Shown: piece by piece, positions 49,185 through 61,300 of the stretch
Layout of the letters: every line of letters begins with the position of its first letter
How positions within the stretch are numbered: position 1 is the stretch's first letter
DNA from: Certhia americana
Taxonomy: Eukaryota; Chordata; Aves; Passeriformes; Certhiidae
NCBI GenBank assembly: GCA_018697195.1
Contig: CM031857.1
Span: 58,152,149-58,216,148 of the forward strand
Reading direction: 5' to 3'
Length of the DNA: 64,000 nt
Translations under genes and position numbers: made by a program
The notes under the pieces: generated by a model
Database searches by the model: none
What the model was told of the DNA's origin: nothing
Seen by the model: the letters and a program-made list of their open reading frames with translations, nothing else

Positions 49185-49950
49185 GATCTGCTTGAGAACA
49201 GGAAGGCTCTACAGAGAGATCCAGACGGACTGGATCAATGGGCTGAGGACAACTGCATGATGTTCAGTTAGGTCAAGCGTCAGGTCCTGCACTTGGATTT
49301 CAACAATCCCGTGCAACACTCCATACTTGTGGAAGAGTAGCTTGAGAACTGCTCAGCAGAAAGGAGCTTGGGTTTTCTGGTTGGCAACTGGCTGTACATG
49401 AGTCTGCAGTGTGCCCAGGTGGCCAGGAGGGTCAGTGACACCCTGGCTTGTATCAAGAAGAGTGTGGCTAGCAGGATGAGGAAAGTGATTGTCCCTCTGT
49501 GCTCAGCACTGTTGAGGTCACGTGTAGATAGCACTATGTTCAGTTTTGGACTCTTCAGTTCAAAAAGAACAGTGAGGTGCTGGAACATGTCCAGAGAAGA
49601 TCAGTGAAGCTGATGAAGAAGCTGGAGCACAACGCTTATGAGGAGTTGAGTCTAAGAGAACTGGGCTTATTATGTTTGGAGAAGAAAAGTATTGAACAAA
49701 GTTCAGATTAAATACTAGAGAAAAAAAATCACTAAGAGTGTTTTAGGCATTTGAATAAGCTGCCTAGAAAGATGATGGAATCACCACCTTTGGAAATGTT
49801 CAGGAGGCATCTGGATGTGGCACTTGGATGATATTGTTTCCGGGTGATCATAGGACAGCTGGGAGTACAGTGGACTAGATAATCTTGAAGGCCTCTTCCA
49901 AGCTGGTGATTCCAAATCACTTCTTCCAAATCTTCTGTGATTCTGTGAAA
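49185..49950 (+). mobile_element. CR1 LINE, 5'-truncated, with 3' end
   Basis: Plus-strand CR1 starting in the RT thumb region: 'GATCCAGACGGACTGGATCA', 'GGTCCTGCACTTGGATTTCA', 'CCCAGGTGGCCAGGAGGGTC', 'GTCCCTCTGTGCTCAGCACT', 'GAGGTGCTGGAACATGTCCA', 'GAGTCTAAGAGAACTGGGCT', then the 3' region ending 'TTCTGTGATTCTGTGAAACT'. Frames are broken. A part near 49,690-49,740 is shortened compared with full copies. It is followed by an A/C-rich tract. Confidence 0.88.
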
Positions 49951-49978
49951 CTTAAAGCAAAAATAAAAGTGAATATTA

Positions 49979-50062
49979 AAAAAACCCAAACCAAACCAAA
50001 ACAAAAAACCCCAAGCAAACAAGCAAACAACCAACCCCTCCCAAAACCAAGCCAAAACAAAA
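49979..50062. repeat. A/C-rich low-complexity tract
   Basis: CCAAACC, CAAACAAG and CCCC words with A runs, directly downstream of the CR1 3' end. Similar in type to the tracts at 3.9 kb and 53.2 kb. Confidence 0.8.
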
Positions 50063-50619
50063 AATATGTCACAGTTTTAAAATCTTTTTCTGGGAAGATA
50101 CATGGGCATACATTGCTTTTGTAACAGTAGTGACATGCAGACTAGACCAGAATCTAACAAATGTTACATCAGTGGAGAACAATCAGAGGGAAATAACTTT
50201 TGGATATTTCAGAACAAACAGAAAAGAGCTGATAAAGGAATTCAAGCAACTTCATCATTGTCTCTGTGGATTTGACCTTGGAAACAGTTCCATTGGCCCC
50301 ATATGACATCATCTTCTTGTTTATCTTCTGTGACAGTTTGGAAATCAAAAATGAACCTTTACCTTGCATCCTTATACTAAATGTTCTTTTCTCCAGCTTA
50401 TGTCAAAACGCTTTATTGTATTCTATTTTTTTTAGTTCCTTGTCATAGATTCTTTTCTTTCCAGTCAGTTGTTATTAAATGGAATCTTTTAAAAGATTGG
50501 TTCTCAGCATGCAGCCAAAAATCTGAAGGAGAAAACATTTTAAGAAGCTCAATTTCTTCAAAATACTAGATAAACACAAAACATTCTCAACCAACTGAGA
50601 ACTAGCTGAGCAGCAGATC
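50063..50619. other. AT-rich non-coding DNA
   Basis: No recognisable gene or repeat between the A/C tract and the next CR1 piece. Confidence 0.5.
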
Positions 50620-50770
50620 CCAGAGGGTTTTAGTCAGTGGCACAGAATCTAAAATGCCTGTCACTAATGGTGTAATGGTGTACCAAGTTTCAATGTGGGG
50701 TCCAGTACTGTTTAACTTATCCAGCAATGACTTGGATGAAGGGGTAGATGCTGTTATGAACCGCTTTAAT
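50620..50770 (+). mobile_element. CR1 LINE RT fragment
   Basis: Short plus-strand piece of CR1 around RT motif B. 'GGGGTCCAGTACTGTTTAAC' and 'CAATGACTTGGATGAAGGGG' correspond to the G-P-V-L-F-N and N-D-L-D-E-G segment of CR1 ORF2. Broken frame, no 3' end. Confidence 0.65.
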
Positions 50771-51229
50771 CACAGAGGAGTAAAAACAACTAACTCTGAA
50801 TAAATCAACTTTGAAGGTTTGAAATATTCCCCCCAAACCCCGAGATAAATCCTAAAGAGATTAAATGTTGATGCCAAAAAATTGATATATTTTTATTTAA
50901 TAGTAAGAGAGGTAAAGTAAGAGAAAAATAGAGAAAAGTTAGAAAGCATAGGATAGGTCACCACCACACTCTGCTGCCTTTACCGCTGCTGAGACGGGGT
51001 GGGGGGAGCGGAGCAGTTTTTTACTTTTTGGGGGGTTTTGCTTGTTTGTTTGTTTGGGTTTCTTTTTTAGTTTGTTTGGTTTGGGTTTTTTGGTGTTTGG
51101 CGGTGTTTTTCCCGCGGTTTGAACTGTCTCCGCCGGCTCCTGCGCTGCCGGGATGGCTTTGCCGGTGCGCACTGCCCGTGCCGTGGGTGCAGGCGTGGGG
51201 CCGCTGCTGTGGCCGAGCACCGGAGCACC

Positions 51230-51333
51230 GGGCCGGGTCGGGCCGGGTCGGGTCGGGTCGGGTCGGGTCGGGTCGGGCCGGGTCGGGTCGGGCCGGGTCG
51301 GGTCGGGTCGGGCCGGGTCGGGCCGGGTCGGGC
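51230..51333. repeat. (GGGTC/GGGCC)n pentanucleotide array
   Basis: About 21 tandem GGGYC units. Every unit gives a G3 run, so the plus strand can form G-quadruplexes throughout. It reads open in all six frames or nearly so, producing long Gly/Arg/Val or Arg/Pro/Asp/Thr frames that are low-complexity artefacts. Confidence 0.95.
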
Positions 51334-51444
51334 TCGGCGGTTCCACGGCTCGCTGCCATTCCGCTCCAAGGGAGCATCTCGGGGGGCTCTCCCCAGCCGG
51401 CCCGCCTCGGCTCCGGGGCCTCAGGGTGTCCCGCAGCAGGAGGT

Positions 51445-51460
51445 GGGGGGGGGGGGGGGG
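51445..51460. repeat. G16 homopolymer
   Basis: Sixteen consecutive G within the CpG-rich block. Its length is prone to sequencing and replication error. Confidence 0.9.
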
Positions 51461-51538
51461 AAAGCAAAGCTCCGGGATTCTGCCCCTCGCTTTCCCCTTC
51501 ATGTCTCGCACCAGTTTCGCCTTCCTTTTTGTGGGCCC

Positions 51539-52440
51539 TGTTAAAAAAGAGGCACTTGACTCATCCAATATATCAAGCAGTGATTCAATTTATTAATATG
51601 GTAAAATATGAGCAAAGCAGCGCTGGGTGCAGAAGTGGGATCTCTCCCTCTAACTGCACACCGAATGCTGAGGCCTGCTGGTATTTGTAGGCTATATATG
51701 TAGGCTTCTTCAGCAGTTTCTAATTCCAGTTTTGCGTCATAATTCTATATTTCATTGTGATCCATTCCTCTCAGGATGCATACTTCTGGATGTAAAATCA
51801 ATGATGGTTATAGCTGGTTTTTCACAATTTCTATACTCCATTGTGATCCATTCTTCTCAGAACATATACTTCAGGATGTATATCTTAGGATGTATGCCCC
51901 AGATGGTGGGGCCCAGCTTCCCTTTTTGAAACCATTAGTCAGGGAGCTGATGCCCATCTTCCTTTCTCAGGCCGTTTTCTTTGCTGTTTTGTTAGGAATT
52001 GTAAGATAGGCTCACTTCTTTTGCTTAAATCTTTTACACATTCTAAATCTACAGTTTTAAAAATTTTTAATACAAAGCAATATTCTAAAACTACAATTTA
52101 AAAGTTCTTATTATAAAACAGCTTAAGGCTTAGTTACAAGTAGGAAGTATTTGTCAAAAGAAAAAGCAACTTCTAAAGTCATAGTTCACATATTCTTAAA
52201 ACAGCTTAAAATCTATAGTAGTCAATTGTGAACAAAAGATTAGTTCAAAAGGCCTTCTTCCATGCTTTGCTTTCCATGTTTATTGTAACTCATCTTTATA
52301 ACTCTCCCATGACTCTATTCCACATATTTCACAATTACACCAATTATTTTTATTTACCTGACACAAACTATAACTTTGTATTTCACAGCCCCAAGGCGGG
52401 CTGCTCGTGGTCCATCCCACACAGTTTTCAGGAGTTCAAG
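51539..52440 (-). mobile_element. Probable ERV LTR, minus strand
   Basis: Read on the minus strand, this ends with an AATAAA signal (complement of 51,589-51,594), then a short U5-like stretch closing in CTCTTTTTTAACA at 51,539. A TATA-like ATATATAG element lies upstream (complement near 51,693-51,702). Within it is an 86-bp near-tandem duplication (51,740-51,911). The 5' end on the far side (about 52,400) is not fixed, and no target duplication was found. Frames of 65-77 codons here are chance. Confidence 0.45.
51740..51911. repeat. Diverged 86-bp tandem duplication inside the LTR-like unit
   Basis: The words 'CATTGTGATCCATTC' and '...TCTCAG' recur 86 bases apart (51,753 and 51,839), each followed by a 'CATACTTC.GGATGTA' or 'ATATACTTCAGGATGTA' variant. 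Repeated elements of this kind are common in retroviral U3 regions. Confidence 0.75.
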
Positions 52441-52514
52441 AGTGATGATGATGGGCAGACACAATGATGAAGCACTTTTTGAAGCCTTTGTCTTATAACT
52501 CATTACTACAGGTG

Positions 52515-52730
52515 CATAGTCTTATCAAGTTTGTTGATGACACAAAGCTGGGAGGAGTGGCAGATACCCCTGAGTGCTGTGTGTCCGTTCAGAAGGATCT
52601 GGACAGGCTGAAGAGGTGGGAAGAGAGCTGTCTGAAGTGCAGCAGAGGCAAGTGCAGGGTGCTGCATCTGAGGTGAATCCCCAGGTGAACAACAAGCTGT
52701 CCATGAGCACATCTGTGATTCTGTGTAATG
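52515..52730 (+). mobile_element. CR1 LINE RT fragment
   Basis: Plus-strand CR1 ORF2 piece. The frame 52,464-52,676 contains 'IKFVDDTKLGGVADTPE', with FVDD at the catalytic box, and 'SRGKCRVLHLR'. It is cut short and then joins directly to a 'TCTGTGATTCTGTG' 3' tail, so most of the 3' region is deleted. Confidence 0.85.
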
Positions 52731-55001
52731 TGTTGCAGTGAGGTGGGTAAGTGTCTATGGATGCTAGGACAGATCTATGAAAGGACTGAGTGGTGCACAC
52801 ACATCTCACACTTAAAAAAATTTCTATGCTCACTTTAGATGCTCACACTGCAGATATTTACATGTGAACAAATTGTTTAGATGCTTTTTATAGTCAGTGG
52901 GGAAAGAAGTAAGACTAGGCCATAATTAATCTGTTCTTTTCAGTTGTACAGTGTCCATTTATATACTGAAGAGCCACCCTAAATCATTGGGCTGTACCTT
53001 TGTGCACAACACTGCACTTGCAACTGCACATCTTCCTGCTGTCTAAGTAACAAGGAAAAATGTTTGCTTATACTTTTCTGCAAATAAAATGAACTGACTA
53101 AGCCTTGTTTATTACCATGGATAATGCCTGCCTTCTTTTGTTCCTCTGTAAGTTAACAACATTGTGTTGAAATGCGAAATCTTCTAGTGTTTTCAGACAA
53201 ACAAAAAAACAACACAAACAACAACAATGAAAGAAGAAAACCAAACAAACCCCCACCTTTAAATGCTATAGTTCAATGGCATATCTTGTGTTAGCTAACA
53301 GAAAAAAATACCACAGCCCAGAATAATGTTCTAAACGTTATAAATGCTTTGAAAAACTTACACAAGTTATTTTCAAAGTCCATGAGACATGTCAGCTCTT
53401 CTCTTTAACACAAAATCTTTTCATGTCACCTTATGCTTACTGGTCTTTGGTAAACTTCTGTAGTTGACGTTGTCAGTTTACAGCCCTTTGCAAGCAAGAA
53501 ATGATATAACTTCTAAAAAATGCCTCATGGTTTCACAGTAGGTCTCATGTCATCAGATTCAAGATAAACAACAGTGTATATTCTTTAAAGCTAGCAAAAT
53601 GTTTCAATGTATAACACATCTGTGCTTCAGTTCTGCAAATTTACTTTTATATGACTAACACCACTGAGGAAGTAAAGGAATATCTTCCTATGCTGAAACC
53701 CTAAGAGGAAAGTGAAATTAGCCTTCCTCTTCAGTTCCATGTACCAGAAAATTTTAACAAGGTCAATGGCTATGTCAGCGGCTTTAATTTATCACAAACA
53801 GAATTAAAAAAAAAAAAATAAATTAAAGAGGATGTTAATAAAAGAAAGCCCTTTTTTATGTCCTTGCATAATTCTTTTGTAATTTCTTTTACTTTTCCTT
53901 CCCTCTACTGGTTTTCTTTCCTGTCTTTATAGACTGTGGATCCATAGTCACATTGTTTTGGTTTTTGAAGTTATTGATCACCAGCTGCAGTGCAGGAATT
54001 GCTTATGTATATTTTTTAGCCTGAAACAAATGCAATATAATTCAATTAGCTGTAGCACATTATGTTTTTCAAGGACTAAATATGATGAACTGTCAGATTT
54101 ATGTGATGTGTTTCTTGTTTGACTGTAGTTCTTTTCAATTTGCATGAACTTCAGAACTGCCTTATTTTATTTTCCAATCAATTTCACTCCTATCTATTTC
54201 CCCACAAAAATTACACTTGGACTGTTAGTAAACTATCATAATCTATACTTAGCAAATTTCTCCTCCAAATTTTTAGGTAACTTGTGTATTTTCTTGCTGG
54301 AAATGCATCTTTATGTTGTTTCTCACCTTTTTCCTTCCTTTGGTGTTCTTTGAAATTGCTGGTGTGTTTGTATTGTTCACTAAAGCAGAATGTACATGTT
54401 ATTTCATACCACCCACTTTCATCTATATGTGCCAACCACTAAATTGCTCTCCTTTCTTTCCACATTAAGGCTATAATTTCAAGTAATTTAGAAGCATTCT
54501 TTTCATAATGTCAGAAATCTAATTATTTTCAGGAGTGAAAAAAAAGCTTTTGAATTTTATAACATTATGACACATAGTACATATTTATATGCTGGAGAAC
54601 CCGTGCTATATGTAACTTTTACTTCCTTTTTTCCCTAGGGCAAATGTGCTATTTTTCCTTTTTCTAAATGTGTAAAGCCCTTATGTTGAACAGATGAGTA
54701 AAGACATAATTAGATGAGATCTTCCATTCAAACTTGAGTCTTTTGTGAAATTAATACCTCATTCACAAGTCACCACTTCCCCAGTGGAGCCTGAGTGCTT
54801 CTACAGTTCTCCAGTGTAAAGCAGGTTACATCAGCTAAATTATTTCAATTTTCACTAAAACGGCTCAGAGAACTGATTTATTCAAATATCACAACTCATT
54901 GTGAGAATGGAGACTTATATTCTGTTTCGGTGGGACTCTTAAGTCACTCAAACTGAGTCAGAAGAGCATCTCTTGACACATCTAACTTGTCAACATGAAA
55001 T
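52731..55001. other. AT-rich non-coding DNA
   Basis: No gene recognised. An A/C-rich tract lies at about 53,198-53,256. Confidence 0.5.
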
Positions 55002-55007
55002 GGTGAA
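55002..55007. repeat. Left target-site duplication GGTGAA of solo LTR
   Basis: Identical to 55,342-55,347, directly flanking the LTR. Confidence 0.92.
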
Positions 55008-55140
55008 TGTTGCATCCCTTTTGGGAATGCTCTCTCCCCAAAACCCCTCCCCCAGAAACTGTAACCTGGCCTGATTTACCTGCCCCTTGTATCTTGACCT
55101 ATGGCTTTCGGCCAGGTAATCTGATCCTGACCCCAAAGGA

Positions 55141-55148
55141 GATAAAAA
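55141..55148 (+). promoter_or_regulatory. TATA-like box of the solo LTR
   Basis: GATAAAAA, conserved in the sister LTR (complement of 37,997-38,004), 56 bases before AATAAA. Confidence 0.6.
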
Positions 55149-55203
55149 CCCCCTCTTCCTCCATGTGCTCCCTCTCCTTGCTTCCTGGGATACCTTCATT
55201 GAG

Positions 55204-55209
55204 AATAAA
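55204..55209 (+). promoter_or_regulatory. AATAAA polyadenylation signal of the solo LTR
   Basis: AATAAA conserved in the sister LTR (complement of 37,940-37,945). Confidence 0.65.
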
Positions 55210-55341
55210 GCTTTGGAATACATCCTGAGGTAAGGGGCCTCTTTTTAATCTCCTCTCCCTATCCTGTAGATCTCCTCTCCCAAAACTCCCTAAATCTGAG
55301 CTATCAGCTTGTGGGGGGGTGGAGGGAAAGGGGAATCATCA

Positions 55342-55347
55342 GGTGAA
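55342..55347. repeat. Right target-site duplication GGTGAA of solo LTR
   Basis: Partner of 55,002-55,007. Confidence 0.92.
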
Positions 55348-58300
55348 GTTGACACTGCTAGAGGTGTCATTGCATGAAATTTTGTGACAGACATACAATA
55401 AGAAAACAGTTAGATTGTGTTAAAGTCACAAGGTAAACCAAAACAGGCTTCCCTTCTATCACCATTCAATAGTGTTCACACTTGAGGAGGAATTGTCAGC
55501 TCCATTGATAATAGTCCTTAACATGACATCTCTCTAGAGATTATCACAAAAGTATTTCAGAAAGTTACATAAAGTGGGAGCTGAATGACAAGAAGGCTGA
55601 AGTCTGATTTGAAGATACTGAAAGGCATTTTTAAAATTTCTTTCAAATTATGAGCTAAAGAAAACATAAGACTTGTCTATTATCTTGAGGTAGGAAAAGG
55701 TAGCAACAAAATTGCTGTTCTGTTGAAACATATTGTGTTAGGGCAAGTAATAGATTGTTTTCTCCTTAGTTGGCTGGCTCCTGTAGCTAAGGAAAACGAA
55801 CCAGGATTTTCCACTGCTGAGGTCCCAAATTTAATCCATATTGGACCAAAAATCTTTTCCAGCATTTTCATTCACCATCTGAGTTCAAGCTGTTCAAGTG
55901 TCAGTTTTTTTCCAGCTGGTAAGATGCTCTGTGCTTTGAGAAACTGGTATTTTGTTGTGTACCTGGAAAGGCATAATACTGTCAACTGCAATATAAATAA
56001 TGCTGATGACACTGAATAGGACAAAACAGCTCAGTATTATCAATCACTGTCAAAGAAGCAAACAAAAGGTTTATCTGACAAACATAGCTATTTAATGTGG
56101 GTTTTTTCCTACTTCAGAAACATGAACAGCTTATGTGTTTTAGGGAAGCTTTCCAAAAGCCTGTCACTGATTTTTAGCTCCAGATTGCCACTGAAAATAA
56201 AAAAGGTGGGAGTGTGACTTCCCCTGTGTCACTGAAAATTTCCTGTAACACACTTCATGTACTTCTTTGTGCTTCATTCTTAATCCAATAAAAAAAAGTA
56301 TAACTCACCTTCAGATACTCCCTTTTGTTTGTGCCAAATAAAGGTGGGAGAACACTGTAAAGCATTTACAAGAATATGAATTCCTCTGCTTAAGTGGGTT
56401 CACTCAACTGTTTTTGTGCCTGCTTAGTGCTTAATTCCTGTCAATATTGCAGTGATCAAGCTTTACTAGTGATAAAAGTCATGAAAGATACCTTCAGCTT
56501 GAATGCTCAGTCGCCAAAAGCAAAATCTGATTTGCATAACTAATCAGAGGTGTGAATTTCAAATATCTCAGTCAATATTACATTTCAAAAATGTACCTCA
56601 GCGTGTAATTTAATATTCTAACAAAATGAAATTTAGTTTTCTGGTGAGGGATAAGACAAAGACAATTCATTGGTTGCAAATAAAAATTTAATGGAGGTCA
56701 AGAAAAGACAGTATTGGGAAAGTAAGAATGTAGATATCAGAAGATATTTGAGCATTTAAAGACACAGATAAGGTTTGCAGTTTATATTATCAGATTAAAT
56801 GATTTCTTCTCAGGAGAAATCCTTTTCACTGGAGGCTTGGACATCAAATCATTTAACAAATTTGAAAACTTGTAGTGAACATCTATCTTCATCATTATGT
56901 ACTCAAGATGGAATTAATCTCAGAATTATTTATAGTCAGTAGGAGGCTGGGCATCACCAAACGGAAATTTACCCTGTCTCTTTAGGGCTTCTGGGTTGAA
57001 TGTGATGATTCTTCTTCTTGCATCAACTTTGTGTCAAGACTGGCCGACACTAGACAGGAAAAAGTTGTATTTTACAAATCGTCTCATATATTTTGGTAGA
57101 ATCATAAGCTGAAGTAGCCTGAAAAACCACAAAATGTCATAGTTTTATTAGTTACAGAATGAAAATGCAAATATAATATTTCAAAGTGAAAATGAATTCT
57201 TAATCTGTTCTTGATCTAAACTCAAACAATAGTTAAAGCAAAGGAAACTTTAAAGAGTGTTTTCCTATTTATATGTGAAGTTTGAGATAACATGAATGTT
57301 GATATCTGTGTATATCCTTATATTGTGTTATTTTTCCCAGCATGATCAGTATTTAAGATCTTAACTTGCCTGTATTTGCCTGATGATTTTCTATTAGCTC
57401 CTTATAAACCTTTATAATTGTGTGTTTGGATGTTTTGTATTTTGTTTGTTTATGTGGGATTTTTTGGGGTTTTTTTTTGTTTTTTTGTAATTGCAAAATA
57501 ATGAAAAGATTCTGAACTGGGACAGCTTGGATGATAATACAAGAAACTAAACTTAGGAAACTAAACATCAAGATGACCCTTGATGCTATTTCGGTGTATC
57601 TTACATTGTTTCTTATGAAGAATCATAGAAGAATATCAGATTAAAATTTGATCCTTCTGTGTAATCACCAGCTGGATCCTCCAAACATTAGGAAGAGTTC
57701 CAAACAAAATGTCATAAGATAGAATGCTTAGAGTGAAAACCTGGCTGCATTTAAGTAAGTGGTAAAGTTTTTATTGATTTCCAAGGAACTGATTGCAACT
57801 GTAAGCCTAAATCATGAACAATGTATTATTAAAATTTTCAATGTGTAAAATTACTAAAGGATACAGATAGATTTTCTTTATACATTTCCTTTAGACATTG
57901 TATGTCCTTCTATGACCTTAAATTTTATCTCCTGAGCATTTCTAATTATTCAGAATAGATTTACTGTAGAAATGGCTTACAATCTGTCATATTCACCTAA
58001 AAGGAAGATTTGAAGCCTATACTGTATTTATTATGCTAATTCATTTTGAAATCTATGGTGAAGGTGCCTCATGCCTTTCAAACTGAGTTTGCATAGTAAA
58101 TTTAACATAAGTCCTGGTGGCCCACAAACATTATCCCTGAAGCAGCTTTAACAGTGCCTTAAGGAAGTGTGTAGTACAGACACTGTGAAATGCACACACA
58201 GTGAGAAAAAGAGAAAAACTAAGTACTTTTATTTTGCAGTCTGTGTTTCAGTAGTTCACAGTTTGGCTTTCTTTACTTAATGCCTTCAGTTGCTATAATC

Positions 58301-61300
58301 ATGTCTCAAGAAGCCCAAGCACTATTAGCAAATGTGCTGCTAATGTAGTTTTTCCATAAAATGGTTCGCTTTTGCCAGAATTAGCTTTTTCCAGACTTAA
58401 GTGTTAAAAGGTGTGGGTTTTTTTCTGTTGTTGTCAAACAGGTTCTTTTCCTCTGAAAAAGTGCCCTCCACCACCAACCATCGCGATTCAAAAAAGCCAA
58501 AAAGTGGGGTTTTTTTGTATTGTCTTTTTTAATCACCATGCATAGAGGTGGGATTATTTTTGGACCACAAGGTCCTAAAAGTTTAGAGGTATTTAATACC
58601 TCTTAGAAGTCAGCTTGATAAACAAATATGCCTCCCTAGTGTATGCAAGACGCTATACCAGTAATTTTTCTAGCTAAAAAATAAAATAAAATGATGATCA
58701 GATTTTCTATACATTCACTTTCTAAGACTGAAAATAATAGGAATTCAACAATGATTCCTTATCACCAATCATGACAAGCCATATAATTGTAAAGTTAAAT
58801 TTAAGAGAGCTAGAAATGGTTTTAAGTATGACAATGAACAATTAAGGAAGACAAACATCACTAGTTCTGCCCCATAGAGGCAGTTCTGGTTATAGCATAA
58901 GAGTTTGTTGTCCCAGGTTATATTAAAGAGATTTTGAAAATTTACATTTCTTTCACTTTCCTTTTTCTTTCCTAAATGAGTCATTAAAGAATGGGTTTGA
59001 TGTTGTTTTGCCTTAAATGCATTTCAATATTAACATAATAGATATTTTGTGTACATGAGAATTCATAAACACTGCTCTGCTGGTCTGATTTGTGATCTGC
59101 ATTGAGTCATTTCCTAGCTTTAATCCAGATGTCTTCTTTAGACTTCTAGGAGATGCACTGTGGTAATGAACACTAATAGAGTTTTTATATTCTCTAGGCT
59201 CCACTGTTTACGCAGCGGCTCTTAAGCAGCAAGATCATCAAATATTATGAGACAATTAATGAGTAATTAAAGAAAAAAGTGTGTCCTTTAGAAGTTGTTT
59301 ACTTATGGCTTTTGCAAAACATTTATGCACATTTCACATAGCTATAAAAATATCTACCCTTTAAACATGTCATGAAAGCATTTAACAATATTAAATGAAA
59401 TATATAGGTATCAGAAAAGTCTGACAGAAACTGCAAACAGAAAGCAGTTCAGAAAGCAAAAAAAAAAAAATATGAAAGTACAATCTACAATCCTTACACA
59501 GGTTTTGCATCTGAGCTGGTGAGGTGTAAGATACTTAGCTTACCTGTATATTCAAGTCAGTTTTTCTCTCTTTCTATAACTTCCAAGCTGAAAACGAGGT
59601 GAAAGTTATGCTCTTTATCTTGAATTCCTAATGGTTTTCTTAGCTGTGGTACATGACAATATAGGTTAAGTGTGCCTTTTTAATTACTGAGGAAATGATC
59701 CCACTTAAAATACAGTGAAATGATTTCAATTAATCTACTAGTTTACATTAGGGGAGGCAAGATAAAAATAAGGTATGTTTGACTTATGTTTTAATCTCTC
59801 ACAAAACACTAATTGAAGTGCATTTTGAAAAATGTTATTTCATTCAACAAGAAAGTTCAATCCAATGACAAGTTCTATAACAACTTTATGTTGAACTACA
59901 GTTAAAAATACTGATATAAAAAGTATAATGTAAATTATACTTGTAAATTATACTAAATTTACATATACAATTTATAAATACATTATACTAAAAAGTATAA
60001 ATGTATAATTCATTTAGGATGGTACAATTATATAGGGAACAGGTTACTTATTTTGTATATAACTTTTGCCATTTTTTACTTCCATATAGCTATATGCATA
60101 TCTATAGGTCTGTGTGTATATACACACATGTATGGGAATGTGTTTGTTTGCAAGTGCTGATAAGAAAATTGATTTAATTCTTCATTTAGAAATGAACTTA
60201 AAGTAACACTTTCCGTGTCAAAAGTGATTTCCCTTAAATTAAAAACAGTCCTACAAACATTGCCATGTGACTTAAGTTACAGTTGACAATATATGTATGC
60301 ACTGAAAGGAGGGACGAGGGACTCTTGATGATGCACAAAACACATTGCTTTACTGTACATTGCAATATCTGTGAAAAATTTGCATCCTCCTAAATGGAAA
60401 TATCTATTGACTAAAACACAAACAAAATGCTTATTCATCAGGAAGACAGAGAGACCAGGGGTACTGCGTTGAAAAACCACAGTATAAATGTAGGCAAGGA
60501 TGATGGTCTACATGGGCTCTCTCAAGGCAAGGAAACCATTTAAGGCCAGGTCTTCTGTAGAGATGTACTGCTGAGCTTATTACCTCTTGCCATCTCTTGT
60601 CTCTGAAGAAGCAAGCTGTTAGCCCAAATTCCACCATGTTTTCCTTCATCAATCTACAAATATTCTGCTTTAAAAGCAGGAAGAAATGACCTCATTTTCC
60701 AAGTGTATTAGTGTTCATGACTTGAGCAATCTTCACTGTCATTTCCTAAGGTAGGCCTGTCCCAGCTCCACATCAGCTGTCAGGTCTTCTCTGAGGAACA
60801 GATCTCCTATTTTGAGGAACATGAGTTCTGCCCTGCATTGGCCATAGAAGAGAAAGCCTTCAGGTCTCAGTTATCCCAGAGAAATTCATTCCATACACAT
60901 CATAGTGTAGTCATGTTCAGACATCTACCTCTGAAGCCATCTGAGAGAAAATTATACTGCCTAAGTTTTTGGAGTTGTTTTGGCTAGTTATATAAATATT
61001 CTTCATAAAAAAGTGTGTCTATATCCTGAGTATTGTATGACACCACAAATAATGAGATGTTTTGTCCTTGTTCTCTAAATATAATTTTTCAAGAAACCCA
61101 TTTTAGGCAGACCTCTGTTGGAAAAGTGATCCTGTCTCTAAATTAGTTCTCTAAGAACATAGTATTTTTCAAGTAAATGCAAACACCTTAGATGATGGCA
61201 CATTTTCAGTAAATATCTGAAGACCATTGACTTATCAAAATTACCTTAAAATTCAGTACCATCTTGCACAAAACACAAATTAAAACAGTGCTTCTGCTAG

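Larger units (their letters stand above)
50866..51538 (-). mobile_element. CpG-rich LTR-like block, minus strand
   Basis: On the minus strand the left end reads '...AATAAAAATATATC' then '...GGCATCAACA', a polyadenylation signal close to a CA terminus, as at the end of an LTR. The block is strikingly GC- and CpG-rich (50,940-51,540) against the AT-rich surroundings and holds the GGGYC array and a G16 run. It could be the promoter part of a young ERV LTR or another GC-rich insertion. No target duplication was proved, and the right edge is defined only by the next LTR-like unit. Confidence 0.35.
55008..55341 (+). mobile_element. Solo LTR (plus strand), same family as the one in the virus
   Basis: A 334-bp LTR beginning TGTTGCATCCC and ending GGGGAATCATCA, with a perfect 6-bp target duplication GGTGAA on both sides. 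It has a TATA-like GATAAAAA at 55,141-55,148 and AATAAA at 55,204-55,209, about 60 bases apart, giving a plausible U3-R-U5 order. It aligns over its full length with the reverse complement of 37,804-38,138 and shares the Cys-like pyrimidine-rich end and the GGGGGGG tract. No internal retroviral sequence flanks it. Confidence 0.95.

Noticed and set aside
50939..51690. Long open frames of 140-220 codons on both strands
   Set aside because: They come from the GGGYC array and surrounding GC-rich DNA, which lacks stops in most frames. Translations are low-complexity with no domain.
37804..55341. The two LTRs as the two ends of one provirus
   Set aside because: They point in opposite directions and have different target duplications (TGGACA and GGTGAA), so they are separate solo LTRs.
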